64,000 bases of DNA from Dacryopinax spathularia (lineage: Eukaryota > Basidiomycota > Dacrymycetes > Dacrymycetales > Dacrymycetaceae), in NCBI GenBank assembly GCA_037974965.1, contig JBBPFI010000002.1, positions 806,001 to 870,000 of the forward strand, in the 5' to 3' direction. Under the pieces are notes generated by a model. That model saw only the letters and a program-made list of their open reading frames with translations, was not told where the DNA came from and did no database searches. A program made the translations under genes and the position numbers. How positions within the stretch are numbered: the stretch's first letter is position 1; each line of letters opens with the position of its first letter. Below, one piece after another: positions 20,859-31,899 of this stretch.

Positions 20859-21937
20859 GGGCTGTAAAGCCGCTCACTACTTGGGGACGTACGTAGAACG
20901 CACATGGGGACGGTGCATATCAAAAGGGGCTGCTTGTCACTCCCCACACATTGCATGGTACGGCGTTACCCGCGGAGTTTTGTCGAGCCATTACTGACGG
21001 GCCTCTTTAGTAGCACTGCTACCTTCATTTCGGTGTTCGGGTTCGGGATTTCGGTCGTGTCGAGACGTGTACGATTAATCGGCGAGTCTATCTTCGTAAC
21101 CACCAAAAAAAAGAGGTGTACGATTAATCGGCGAGTCTATATTCGTAACCACCAAAAAAAAGAGGTGTACGATTAATCGGGGGTTCTCTCAATATCTCTA
21201 ACTCCAAAAAAAGGGGGATGGACGGAGCGGGACGGGGCTTGGGTGGCTCTTTATATTCTTATATCTAAAAAAAAGTGGAGGTGCATGGTCTTGTTTTCGA
21301 CTTTCTGGCTGTGTTGCTTCTTCTTTGTATCATTACGACTGCTTACGACTCTTGATGACTGTGATTACTTTACGATTTTTTCTAGTTTTTGCTTTGTATT
21401 ACTAGTTTTGTAGTTCTGGTCCTTGGTTCGCTGTCGATCTCGTTGAATGGGAACAGTAAAAGCTCTTGATGTGTTCGAGTGACCAATAGGTTCACCCAGT
21501 TAGGCGGTCTTCACCTAAGTTAACAGCCATCCTCCTCTGGGTTGAACAGGCGGTGGTTGAGCTTACGTTAGTAACGATACGGAGTTGTGACTGTCTTCTC
21601 ATTGCCCAAATGAATCCTATCCTACACTTAAACACTCCCGCAACCAGCTACTATACAAGTCTATGCGAGTCTGCGAGCGAAAACTTGAAACATCGGGTAA
21701 GTCAGCAGAACGATGGGGTAAAGAAAGAAGAGGGACAGATTAAGCGACGTGGGTAACAAAACGAACTGGATGCGGATAGAAACGTCAGCAAAAGGGTATC
21801 GGGATGTTCACGAACTCGGAACTCGAAAACGAAAGCTGAGAAAGCTGGTGGAAAAAATAGTCGGCACGAAATGGATGCATGGCTGGCGAGAAATGGAGGC
21901 GAAGCGGAAGTCGTTCATGGTCGCATCCCGGGTAGGA
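20859..21937. other. Region 3' of L2
   Basis: About 1.1 kb between the L2 frame and the end of the next gene. It holds the 49-bp tandem repeat at 21067-21180, then AT-richer sequence without a recognisable gene. Confidence 0.45.
21067..21180 (+). repeat. 49-bp tandem repeat, about 2.3 copies
   Basis: Units start at 21067, 21116 and 21165 with GTGTACGATTAATCGG and include a run of A before AGAG. The first two copies differ at about one position and the third is partial. The period is 49 bp. Confidence 0.9.
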
Positions 21938-24250
21938 TCATTGCGCTCCAAGGGGCAAGTCAACGTCCAACTTCAGCCCCTCCTCCCCACTCGCACCTCC
22001 ACTCATGCTGCCGCTGCCGCGTCGCTCACTCCTCGGCGCACCACTCGCCAACGTCGCATGTCTCTTCCTTCCTTCTCCCTCTCCCTTCTCCTCCCCTGCC
22101 CTCTCCTGCCTCCCCTCGACGGAAGAAACAGCATCTCCATTCATCGACCCGGAAGGGGGGCCAGCAGCAGCGGTCTGGAGGTCGGAGAGACTTGCCGATG
22201 GACGGAACTCGAAGCTCGACCTGGATTTCTGCGAGTATATGCTCGGGTCTGACGTCGATCCTCCTTCGTCTGAGGCGTCCACTTCTACGCCTGCGCCTGC
22301 GCCTGCTCCGGCGTCTTGATCTGCTCGACCGGCCACTGCGGGTGTGATAGCCTCGGGAGGTGTGAACCGATATCCATACTCGCCTGGCGAGCTCGGCGCT
22401 GTTGGTGTGGACGGCTGAACACGGAGGAGAGGAGCGGTCATCGATGCTGTCAACCCTCCCTTCCGTTCTTGCACGCTTTCGGAGGCTGGACTGCGTGAAG
22501 AGAAAGAGGAAGAGGAGTGGGAGGTGGGTGCGTCGAGCTCGGAGAGGGCGGTGTCGACGTGGGCTATCATATCCCTCACTTGGGTGTTCGCGTCGGGTTG
22601 GTGGCCGTTGGGGAGGGATTGGGAGTCGGGGAAGAAGATCGCTGGTGCTGAGGCTGCTGCTGTCAAGCCGTTGGTGGTGGGTGGGTCATCGGTGGGAGCG
22701 TCGCGGCGGGTGCTGTCGGTCAGAGCGGTCGAGCTGCTGTCCAAGCTTGGCAAGCTCAGTCCAAGGCTCAGGGAGCTTTCGTCGCCGGTCGTACTGGGGA
22801 AAGACTGCATACTCCCACCGCTGACTTGGGAGGACATAGACGGCATCTGCTGCTGATCTGTCGGAGGAGAACGAGCTCCAAGAGCACCGTGCATCCCAGG
22901 TCGGCGGAGAATAGCGCCGAACAGGTCTTGCCGAGCCGCTTCCCTCTCTTTCTCCCTCTCACGGTCGGAATATGCCGAGCTGGCAGAAACAGCCGAAGGC
23001 GGCTGCGACTGTCCAAATGACGCTGCACCTGCTGCTGCTGCAGAGAGGGCCGCCGCAAGGGCGTCAGCGAACTGTTGCCCGGGGTTGGGATTAGGCGGAG
23101 AGGTAGGTATATGCGCCTGCTGCGTAGGGTGTGGAGGCGGAGGCGGCGACAGCAACGTACTAGGCGTCAACGGGAATGGGTACCCAGATGCCGGAGGAGG
23201 CGGGACGGTATACGGCCCCATACTGGCTACGCCCAGCGGGGGCATCGAGTGCGGCATATGCGGCATCGGAGCTGGTTGAGGTGCTGCGGCGTACCCGGGC
23301 GCGTACTGCGGTTGGGGTATGACGAGCTGCGGTTGACTCGGAGGGGAAGGAGAGAGCGCAAAGTGTTGCGGGCTTGGAGCTTGAGCATGGGTTTGGGGAG
23401 GGGAAAGTGCCCATGCTTGGTGTGCGGGGTGAGGGTGATGAAAGTGCTGCGCTTGGGGGTGTTGCTGCCAGACGGCGGGTGGTGGAGCGGAGTGGGAAAG
23501 AGCGGTGCTGAGTACTTGTTGGAGGTGGTGTACTTGCAGCAGGGCGTGTTCTTCTCGCGCGCGGGATTCGGCCAGCTGTATGCGCAGGCTTTCGACTTCT
23601 ACTTTGAGGCTTGCTACGTCGCCACCTGCTTGAGGCGGGGCGGAGACTGCGCTCCTTCCTGACCCGGGTGCAGAGGGAAGTGAAGGACTCCGAGAGGGAG
23701 AGAGGGAAGGAGTCGTATTCGGCGACGGCGAGAACCTAGGCGGAGGGCGGTAGAGATTACGCGGATGGGAGAAAGGCGGTGCGGAGAGATTGAACGATCT
23801 CGAGCTCTGTCTCGAGCCTCCCTGGCCATGCGCGTGCACAGGCGGAGAAAGATGATGTCTCCCACGTTGCGGTGACGGCCCTTGCGGTTTCCTGCCCAGG
23901 TTGAGGTTGCCTATCCTCCCCTCACTTCGCCCATTCGCGGAAGCAGACAGGAACGGCATATCCCCGTCCGCGGTCTCACTGGCGTTCTCGTCTACCCTTC
24001 TTCTCCTCAGTCCACTCCCGGCTGCAGGTGTACCAGACTCGGCCGAAGCGAGCGGTTCGGGTGTAGAGGGCAGAACGGGCGGCGTCGCGGATTTGTTGTT
24101 GCTGTAGAGCGGGCGGAGGTTGACGACGAGGTAGAGGATGGAGAAGAGGAGGAGGAGGGGGACGAGCATGTTCCCTGTTCCTTGCGGGGCCGTGGGGTTA
24201 TAGGACGGGAGAGAGGGCGATCCCAGGATGTCGGCTACGTAGCGCGGCAT
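21938..24250 (-). CDS. Membrane-anchored proline/serine-rich protein, unknown
   Basis: An intronless 770-residue frame, not recognised. One clear transmembrane segment lies near the N-terminus (about residues 28-46, NMLVPLLLLFSILYLVVNL) with no signal peptide before it, so the long C-terminal part is probably on one side of a membrane as a tail. A predicted coiled coil around residues 205-245 (VASLKVEVESLRIQLAESRA) follows. The remainder is low complexity: Pro/His/Gln-rich from 250 to 400, a short charged helix (YSDREREKEREAARQDLFGAI) around 435, then Ser/Thr/Gly-rich to the end. The 12-residue N-terminus MPRYVADILGSP resembles nothing I know. Its length without a stop in a GC-rich genome and the ordered TM-coiled coil make it a likely real gene. 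Confidence 0.68.
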   Translation of the reverse strand: MPRYVADILGSPSLPSYNPTAPQGTGNMLVPLLLLFSILYLVVNLRPLYSNNKSATPPVLPSTPEPLASAESGTPAAGSGLRRRRVDENASETADGDMPFLSASANGRSEGRIGNLNLGRKPQGPSPQRGRHHLSPPVHAHGQGGSRQSSRSFNLSAPPFSHPRNLYRPPPRFSPSPNTTPSLSPSRSPSLPSAPGSGRSAVSAPPQAGGDVASLKVEVESLRIQLAESRAREEHALLQVHHLQQVLSTALSHSAPPPAVWQQHPQAQHFHHPHPAHQAWALSPPQTHAQAPSPQHFALSPSPPSQPQLVIPQPQYAPGYAAAPQPAPMPHMPHSMPPLGVASMGPYTVPPPPASGYPFPLTPSTLLSPPPPPHPTQQAHIPTSPPNPNPGQQFADALAAALSAAAAGAASFGQSQPPSAVSASSAYSDREREKEREAARQDLFGAILRRPGMHGALGARSPPTDQQQMPSMSSQVSGGSMQSFPSTTGDESSLSLGLSLPSLDSSSTALTDSTRRDAPTDDPPTTNGLTAAASAPAIFFPDSQSLPNGHQPDANTQVRDMIAHVDTALSELDAPTSHSSSSFSSRSPASESVQERKGGLTASMTAPLLRVQPSTPTAPSSPGEYGYRFTPPEAITPAVAGRADQDAGAGAGAGVEVDASDEGGSTSDPSIYSQKSRSSFEFRPSASLSDLQTAAAGPPSGSMNGDAVSSVEGRQERAGEEKGEGEGRKRHATLASGAPRSERRGSGSMSGGASGEEGLKLDVDLPLGAQ

Positions 24251-26713
24251 CGCTCGTGACGCGTTTTTCGCTGCGAAGGGGGTGATGGGGGTGAAGAGTT
24301 GGTGGAGTTGAGCGAGGATGGAGGGGGGATCGCCGATCCTCGCTGCTTGGTCGCTGGAACGCAGGACGAAAGTCCAGGCACCGGGGTTTCAGACTGTTCC
24401 TTCAGCACTTCTCCCTCGAACCACGTCGGGCGCGAGCAAGCTCAAGCAGCAGTGAAATCCCAACAGAAATCCCTCCAAGCTCCTCCAACCTCGAATGATA
24501 GGAGCGAGTAGTCAAGCAGAATGCGAGTAGAGAGTGTCTGCGAGTCCGCTGACCGGGGTTGGGTTTTGGGGGTTGCGGCGGGCACGAGCAAAGGGTCGGC
24601 GGGCACGGGCGCAGGGGAAGGGGACGGCAGGCGGTCAGCCACGTGCCGGTGCGCGTGATTATAGCGGAGGCACTTTCGGAGCCGAGCTGCTGATGCCGTG
24701 CCTCTTGCGGTAGCTCTGACTCGTTCGACGACGACGACGACGAAGTTGTACAGTTGTTGACTGCGAGCAGAGTGCTGCTATGCAGCTCTGGACAAAAGGG
24801 CGAAAGCAAGGACGTTTAATTGTAGGCTTGTATCGTCTGGGTAGCCGCTCGACGACTTTGGCGTTACGCCATCCCCCTACATACGCCCAGCCTCCCACCC
24901 GCGCTAAACATCAATTCTTGGGCGCCAGGGGTAAATCGATAGCGAACAACAAGGTCATCACCCACCGTCCCTGCTCTCACTCTCTGTCCTACGATGTGGA
25001 GAACTTATCGGCGAAATGCATTTGTGGAGAAACAAATCGGACCGAGCAGCCCGCAACGACATTTCACAGTCGCGGCTCGCAGGCTCGGCTTACAAGTAGT
25101 TCCTCCTTCAGTTCTGCGTCGCTCATCTTCCTGCTTCGAGGGACTTCGCTCTCGCAGCTTCGTATTTCGACCTGCGGAAGCAGTCCCTTTTTTGGCAGAG
25201 CAATATTGCCGGTACTTGGGGATACTTTCACTCAGAATGCGGAGGAAGACTACCAACGCACCACTGGCAGCTTACTTTTCTCCGATTCAGCAAAATGTTG
25301 CCCATTCCGGCATTGCCCAAAGTGACAGAGCCAGTCTCAACTCCTGTTGTCCATATTCAAGCCCACCCGGCCCAGCAGGACTAGTACTAGTACTCTCATC
25401 ACCGTATAGTTATGTACAGTACTCAATATCACCGACCAATCGACTCCATTAAGCCAAGCCCAACCGGAATCAATCGGAAAAGCACGTACTAGTGCACGGC
25501 ATCAATCACCTCGCTCTGGCTGAGTAAGCCACTCCCACATCGTAATCCATCCCACGCTCTCATGCTCTTCATCCCTTCTCCGGAACTTTTTCGTCCGGCT
25601 TCTTCCTCCGGCAACCTTCTGGCGGGATTACGCAAGCAGCACGGCAACTTTTCTTCCCGCCTCACGCCCGATGGGCTGGCCCAGATCAGATCAGATCGGG
25701 CTCTGAGAAATGAGATCGTGGACTTTTTGCGTGACATAGACGCGCGTGAATGGATGTGGGCGGCGGGCGCTCGACTAAGCTTGCTTACTCCTTCTTGTTG
25801 GACCTACCCTGAGGGGCCGGAGGGGAGTTCCACGCTTTGGATGGTGGGATGGGGGGCATGGATCAGCGCGTTAGGATGAAGAAAGGGGCAGGAGAAAGCC
25901 CTCTGTGGAGAGGCTGGGCCGTGGGCTTGTAAGAGCGTGAGAGTGTGGAAGTGAAGCGCCAAACGAAAGAGAGCTGCTCGAAGCGTAGGACGAAAAGTCG
26001 CGCTTACATCCTGCAGCTGTAAGCTAGCGTCTCGTAAGCGCCCACAAACAGACCAAAATAACGAGTCGCGGCTGACGCACGACCGCGCGGTTGCCTCTCT
26101 GCTCTGCCGGTGTTCCTATCAAGCACCGCAACTCGGTCCTCCGGTACCTCCCGCCGTGCTCGTCATAGGCCAACCTACACCGCCGGCATCCTCATCTCCG
26201 AAGCAACTTTTGGCCGGTAAGACTTGAGTAGTCTTGCGAGCGATGCTGGGCGGGGACGACATCATCGTTCACACGCACAGAGTCTGCACGCGTCACGCCG
26301 GCCTCAGAGAAGAGGCGGAGTGAGTCCGCGGCTGTGTATTCCGTTGCTGTGAGATGAGGTCGCACGGGTAGGAAACGATTCCCGATCGGTCCACGCAGCT
26401 GATGTAAACCGCTGACTCCGCGTCTTCCCGTCCTTCTCTCGCTCGCTCACCTGCTTCCTCCTCGCCTTCTCAGCCGTGATGAGCGAGGCTTCTTATTCGA
26501 GAATGACATGGACAGATGGTGGGATGCTGGGATGGTGTATATAAGCGTAGGAATGGATGGGCGCTCGTGGGCTCGTCTTCGTTGGTCGCCCCCCCGCTCG
26601 TGTACTCGTCGTCTCCGCCGTCCTCCCCCATCATTAATTCTCCCCCTCCCCCTCCTTCAACTAATATAGCCCTTTCTCCCCCTGGTGTGGATATCGAGTG
26701 ACCGGAGCCAGCC
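24251..26713. other. Long intergenic region, no gene recognised
   Basis: About 2.5 kb between divergent genes. Several open frames of 80-180 codons occur (for example near 24780-25452 and 25562-25879), but none has a recognisable domain, consistent splice sites or family resemblance. A TATATAAG box near 26538, about 175 bp before the next ATG, probably belongs to the 26714 gene. Confidence 0.5.
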
Positions 26714-27283
26714 ATGCCATTCGTCACCGTCCCCTCCCCCTCCCCCCGCGCCCCTCCAGCCCTGAAGCTCTCCCCGCTCCACGCCGCCGTCCTATCCAAA
26801 CACCCCTCCCCCCTCCCCTCCCCCTCGGCGCTCACAGCCCCCCTCACCCAAATACAAACCCAAACCCAGCAGCTCCCCGGCCTCACCCGTCCACGCCGGC
26901 CGAGAGCTGTAAAGAGGTTTGAGGACCCGTATGGCACCACGCTTCGAAAGCTGTGGTTGTTGTTCGAGACGAGCTTTGGGCTGAGCGTGTTGGAGCCTTG
27001 GGAGAAAGCGGTCTTTTGGACTTTCCTGGTGGTGTTGTTCGCGTTCATGTTGTGTACGTCCCTCTCCTTCTCCCCCTCCCCCTCCCGTCCTCCTTCCCCT
27101 TCCCTCCTTCCTTTCTCCCACCCTGCGCAAAGGAGTGGGAAGGAGAGAGTTGTGGAATTGTATGCTGATACGTTTGTTGTAGTGGGCATCTACCGCCTCC
27201 CGGGGAACGTCGTCTTCCTAGCCAGAAGAGCGAGGTTCTATATCCTCGGAGAAGACGTCCATCTCTCTGCTCTCAGGTACTGA
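26714..27283 (+). CDS. Serine palmitoyltransferase small-subunit-like membrane protein (copy 2)
   Basis: Exons 26714-27053 and 27183-27283 (129-nt intron, phase 1) give 146 residues. Landmarks: LFETSFGLSVLEPWEKAVFW, a hydrophobic run, LLGIYRLPGNVVFLARRARF and YILGED. The LEPWE motif and topology match ssSPT/Tsc3-type activators of serine palmitoyltransferase. Compared with the copy at 3780-4401, the core from EPWEK to YILG aligns without gaps, and the intron interrupts the same hydrophobic segment. The N-terminal 75 residues (Pro/Ser-rich, then QTQTQQLPGLTRPRRPR) are unrelated to copy 1, and this copy ends soon after YILG. Both may be alternative subunits of one enzyme, or one may have taken another role. 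Confidence 0.72.
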   Translation: MPFVTVPSPSPRAPPALKLSPLHAAVLSKHPSPLPSPSALTAPLTQIQTQTQQLPGLTRPRRPRAVKRFEDPYGTTLRKLWLLFETSFGLSVLEPWEKAVFWTFLVVLFAFMLCTSLSFSPSPSRPPSPSLLPFSHPAQRSGKERVVELYADTFVVVGIYRLPGNVVFLARRARFYILGEDVHLSALRY

Positions 27284-28132
27284 GCCACAAACCTCCGAAG
27301 CTTCGAAGTGGCGAAGTGCTTCGAGAGCGCGTGCTTCCTGTTTGCGGGCTGAGGGCTTCCGTTTTGGTGCTGGCGGGCGATAAGGGCGAAAGGGGGAGAG
27401 GGTGGAACGGCACAGAATGATCTGGTATATGGTGCGCACTCCTTCCGTTTTGGGACTGAGAGGAGATGGGGAAAGCTGACGGGTCGGAGTAGTTGGTTTT
27501 TGTAGGAATATAATTCTTTGTTGTATACGACGATCACACTTCACTCGACTCCAACTTCCATCTCACTTCAACTTCCGATCTCATGCTTCATACATCTCAA
27601 GTTAATGCTTTCGAAATAACGACGTGCTCTCGCTACGCCCTTTACGTCTCACGTGATCGTTTACAATTGAACTACATACAACCTGTACGATTATGCGCTC
27701 AACGAGCCTGGAAATGGAGATGTTAACGAACAACTTCCTCCCTGATGTGCTTGCCTGAACGAGTGCATGCATGCGCACTTCGTGCTGAACAACAAGGATG
27801 TATGCGCTGTTCTCAGTGCCGCAACTCTGGCGACTGTTGCCAGCCTGCGTCGGAAGCTCGCCAGCTGGCTGGTATGATCTTGCTTCCTGGAGCTGGCTGA
27901 ATGGACTCGGACTTTACTGGATGGACTCGATATGGAAAGAGTGACTGGATGAATTGGACAAGTTCTGGGACTGATGCCAGCTCTTGAGGCTCTGGTTGGG
28001 AAGTCGGCATCCCGCACTGGCAACAGCTGGCACCAGCCGTGCAGAACGTGCAGAACGTCCTCCTCTCACTGAGGTCCCTCCAGACGGTGAGGCCTCGTCC
28101 GCCATCCACCACTTCCCGTACTTGTTCTGTCA
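27284..28132. other. Intergenic region
   Basis: About 850 bp between two rightward genes. I see no gene; it should hold the 3' end of the ssSPT-like transcript and the monooxygenase promoter. Confidence 0.4.
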
Positions 28133-29977
28133 ATGACCTCCCCGTCCTCATCCGACCCAAACGCCCCGCCCCTCCGGATCGCCATCCTCGGCGGCGGAAT
28201 AGTCGGCCTAACCCTCTGTGCAGCGCTCCAACATCTCTCCTCCGCCTCACCCTCTCCCCCCTCATCCGACTCGCCCTCCAATACACGGCTCACGTATACG
28301 TTATATGAAAGCGCCTCCAAGTTCTCGGAGATCGGGGCGGGGATCATGATAGGCTGGAATGCGCTTCGCGCTCTGGGGAGGCTGGGCTTGGGGGAGGAGT
28401 ACGAGAGGGTGGCCAGGGGAAGCTGGTTGGAGAATGTCGGTCGGCCGTCGGCGGACCAGGGCCAAGCCGGAGAAGTTGGGGAGGAGGCGGAGGACGGCGA
28501 CGAGGAGGCGCTGGCTGATGCGGACCAGGTCATCGCGGGTGGGGAGTGGGAGGACGCATCGGCAAGCAAGAGGGGAGTCTTCTTCCAGTACCGATTTGTT
28601 GAGGGTCGAAATGGGGGCGAGCCGTTCTGCACCGTATGCCCCCTCCTACCCCCCAGCAGCGGGCACGTTAACCGTGTGGCAGATAACAAGTCCAGGCGGC
28701 CAGACCAACACCCACCGCGCCGAGCTGCTCGATTTGTTGCTGAAACATATCCCGCTTGAGAGGGTCAAGTTCCGTAAGACTTTGGTGGGGTACGAGGTGC
28801 TCCCCGGCGGGGCGATAGAGCTGCAGTTCGGGGACGGGACAAGGGAGGAATGTGATGTCCTCCTTGGGGCGGATGGGATCAAGTCGACGTGAGCGCTTCT
28901 CCGTCTCCCTCATCCTCCCTGGTTGTCAGTCGGTTGGGGGAAGAGAGCTGATGAAGTGGGGTGTAGGATCCGACGGTTGATGTATGCCAAAGCTGGCAGA
29001 CCGAAAGAGGAGCAGGAACCGCGTTACTCCAGGTCGTATGGGTATCGCTCGCTTGTGCCCACACACCTGATGCTGGGCGCCGTGGGGAGGGAGATAACGG
29101 CGACGCCGACGATGTGGCTTGATCATCAGCGTGTGCGTCCTCTCCTCCCTCCTGCTATCAAGTGCTGGCCGCTGACAGCGAGGACGTGAAGCATGTAGTC
29201 CATTATCCCGTCGCTGCTGGAAGATGGATCAACGTAGTGGCTTTCCGGAGTGATTACTCCAAAGGCCGGCATCCGGAATGGACTGGAAAGCCGGAATGGG
29301 GTAGGAGACGAGCCGCTTGCCTTTTCAGAAGAGGAGCTGACTCTCTCCACTGCTATAGTGGAACATGGGGTCGACGAGAGGGAGATGATGGAGGACTACG
29401 AGGGCTGCGGAGAGCAAGTCCGGGCGATCCTTTCCGTGAGCGATCCTTTCCCATCACTCGAGGTGATCGGAGCTGAGAGCGAGTGGTGGTGCGTAGTTGG
29501 TGCAGCGGCCATCGAGATGGGCGATGTTTGACGTACCAGACTTGCCGTTCTTTGTCCAGGGGAACGTCGCCATTCTGGGTGACGCAGCGCACGGCATGAC
29601 GTGAGCCTCTCATCCTTACAGCGCATAGTGTAAGTACTCACAATAGCAGCCCGCACATGGGCAACGGCGCCTCCCAAGGCATCGAAGACGCCCACCTTCT
29701 CGCCCACCTGCTCACCCACCCGTCGGTCAACGCCCAGACCGTCTCGGCCGCTCTGAAGGCCTACGAGCTCGTGCGCAAAGAGCGCGTCCAGCGAATTAAG
29801 GAGCTTTCATATGAGATTGGACGACTTTGGGAGTTGTCGTCCCCTGTTGGAGAGGATACGGTTGAGTTTGACAGAGTGGCGAAGGGGACAATGAACTGGG
29901 TTTGGGATGTTGATGTTGGGAAGCAAGTGCAGAATGCTGTGGGGTGGTTTGAGATGAGCTTGCAGGACAAGTTGTGA
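28133..29977 (+). CDS. FAD-dependent aromatic monooxygenase, salicylate-hydroxylase-like
   Basis: Seven exons (28133-28633, 28683-28888, 28967-29132, 29192-29300, 29359-29435, 29506-29600, 29650-29977) give 493 residues. Class-A flavoprotein hydroxylase (PF01494 type), using NAD(P)H and O2 to hydroxylate an aromatic or related ring. Landmarks: the Rossmann motif ILGGGIVGLTLCAAL near residue 18, the HRAELLDLLL stretch, the DG motif DVLLGADGIKST, and the FAD-ribityl GD motif GNVAILGDAAHGMTPHMGNG with ASQGIEDAHLLAHLL. MWLDHQRHVVHYPV and RWAMFDVPDLPFF are typical of fungal salicylate-1-monooxygenase relatives; they appear only with the splice sites chosen here. An acidic insert of about 50 residues (GEVGEEAEDGDEEALADADQ) lies after the first 95 residues. 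Substrate unknown. Confidence 0.9.
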
Positions 29978-30534
29978 AGGCTCGGCCATCGTCGGCTTTG
30001 AATACCAAGAGTTTCGTAGCTTGGTAGGCAGGTGTATGTATGCACAGTCGCCATACGCTTGACTGCCTTGGAGGCGGCTGGCGTGTACAAACGCGGTGAA
30101 GTTGCGGTGCGCAATATCCGTCAACTCGTCACCTACGTCGGCAGACTCTGCGGTTTTACAATGCGCATCCCATTCGTTCAACGATGCAAACTAGTTATAC
30201 ACGATCAGACTAGAATAGAGTAATAGAAGAAACAACAGGACAAGCACAGGGAAAGGGTATATGACTTCCGCTCCGATCCAATCCATCCGCTCCACCTCCT
30301 CCAAGTATTAGGAATTATACGGAAAATAACGTATCACCCAAGCAACAGTCTAGGTAGAAAGACACACCCACAACACAACAAACGATCCCAAACTCACGGG
30401 CGGGTATAGGGGGTATATAGTACAAACTCTGATAAGGTGGGGAACGACACTGAGGTCGACGCCCCATCATGAACACCGTGTGGATACTAAGTTCACAGCC
30501 CGGATGTGAGCTCGCCCCCACGGTGCGTGGCCTT
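29978..30534. other. Convergent intergenic region
   Basis: About 560 bp between the monooxygenase and the 3' end of locus L3. No gene or repeat recognised. Confidence 0.4.
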
Positions 30535-31899
30535 TCAGGCTTGGACGTCCCCACCAATGGCAAGAGGGACGCCGGCAACGAACAGACCTAGACCGATAAG
30601 GGGCCGCTCAACGGTCTCCTGCGGCTCACTTGCGGAAGCAGCGGCCGGCTCGTCGTCCACCACTCGCTGGCGACCGAATAGAAAGTCACGGGCTGCGCCT
30701 GGCAGGAGACCAGGGATATCGCCAGACTCTGGGTTGCGAGGGCGGCGGTATACAGCCATGATTTCGTCCGACACGCGGGTGGTCGGCATCATGGTCTGAC
30801 GACGGGTGTGGGCCTCGACCCAGAGAGGCGGAGCTGGCGAGGCATTCGTCATCGGAACGCCAAACATTCCACCATGGGCGGGGCAGCCAGGCGCCTGGCA
30901 GGTCGGCGCGTAGCAGCGGAAGCGACCGGGAATGTGCGACGTCCTGGGCGGATCAGCGGCGAACCTGATAGTCGGCTGGCGAGCAGCACCACGAGGAGGC
31001 AGCACTCCAGGTTGCGTGCTCTGATGACGAGCGAGGAGATCGTCAATGCCTGCAGCGACGTGCTGATCGTCCGATAGGCGGTGAGGCACCTCCCAAGCAG
31101 GGGCATACCCAGGGAAAGCACGGAACTTGATGGGTTTCATGGGCGGATGAGGGCCGAAGCTGACTGCCGGGCGGCGAGCGTGAGTACGGATATACAGGGG
31201 CAGATTATTTTGCCCATCGAGCTTAGAATCCGCAAGAGAGTCGATCGCAACGGTCGATCCAGCAGGATGGATGGATGTGGAAGACACCGGATGGACGACC
31301 TCGTCGATCGACCGAGGTAGAATGTGAGGTTCGGGACGAGTCGTCGCATCCACGGAATGGTCAACAGCAGGAGCCTGGGGGCGACCCGTCATGCGGCCCA
31401 ACACGTCATCATCCAGGTGCAATCCCCGGCGGGTGACGGGGCGAAGAGCGTGGCGATCAGAGCCACGGGTAGCCGGTGGGGAAACAGATGTCGCCGGTTC
31501 CATGAGCACATGCTCACGGGACAGGACTTGGTTTTGAAGCTGAAGCTCTGGGAGCGAAGCGGGGTGGTCGGCCGTATGGCCAATAATGCCGTCAGCATCG
31601 GCGGAGATGGAATCGCGCGCAACGGGCTGGGTGGTGACGCTTGCCAGTGAAGAGCGATGTTCGACGGGAGGCAAAGGAGCGCTGGGTGGTATCGCGTCAA
31701 AAGGTTATCCAAGGATCGATAGGAAGTTAAAAGCGGCGCACCTGGGCTCACAGAATTCACTCGCAGTTATAATCCCATCGTCTGACGTACGTTGGACAGT
31801 CGCGACGTGGGTTGAAAGGAGGTTCGATGCCCACGCACGAAATCCGGTCGCGCGGAACGGGCGTTTGAAGATGGCCTTCAAGAACTTAGTTGGTGGCAT
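30535..31899 (-). CDS. Orphan L3 protein with Cys-Cys-Cys-His motif
   Basis: Related to L1. Exons 31899-31742 and 31681-30535 (60-nt intron, GTGCGC...CCCAG, phase 2) give 434 residues. N-terminus MPPTKFLKAIFKRPFRATGF then RAWASNLL corresponds to MPHKLVKALFGRRVRARAVG then AWAVHLIF in L1. The central motif FRCYAPTCQAPGCPAHG keeps the C-x4-C-x4-C-x2-H spacing of L1; VYRRPRNPE follows as in L1. The region between is longer than in L1 and rich in His/Pro/Arg. The C-terminus ends in a hydrophobic stretch (PLIGLGLFVAGVPLAIGG) that could be a membrane anchor. The motif might bind a metal ion, and the basic N-terminus might target a membrane or organelle; both are guesses. No known family recognised. 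Confidence 0.68.

Noticed and set aside
24780-25879. Several 80-180 codon frames between 24.2 and 26.7 kb
   Set aside because: No recognisable motif, no coherent splice sites, and overlapping open frames on both strands as expected in GC-rich DNA.
29131-29162. 32-nt intron in the monooxygenase
   Set aside because: Too short. A 59-nt intron (29133-29191) gives the family motif MWLDHQRHVVHYPV.
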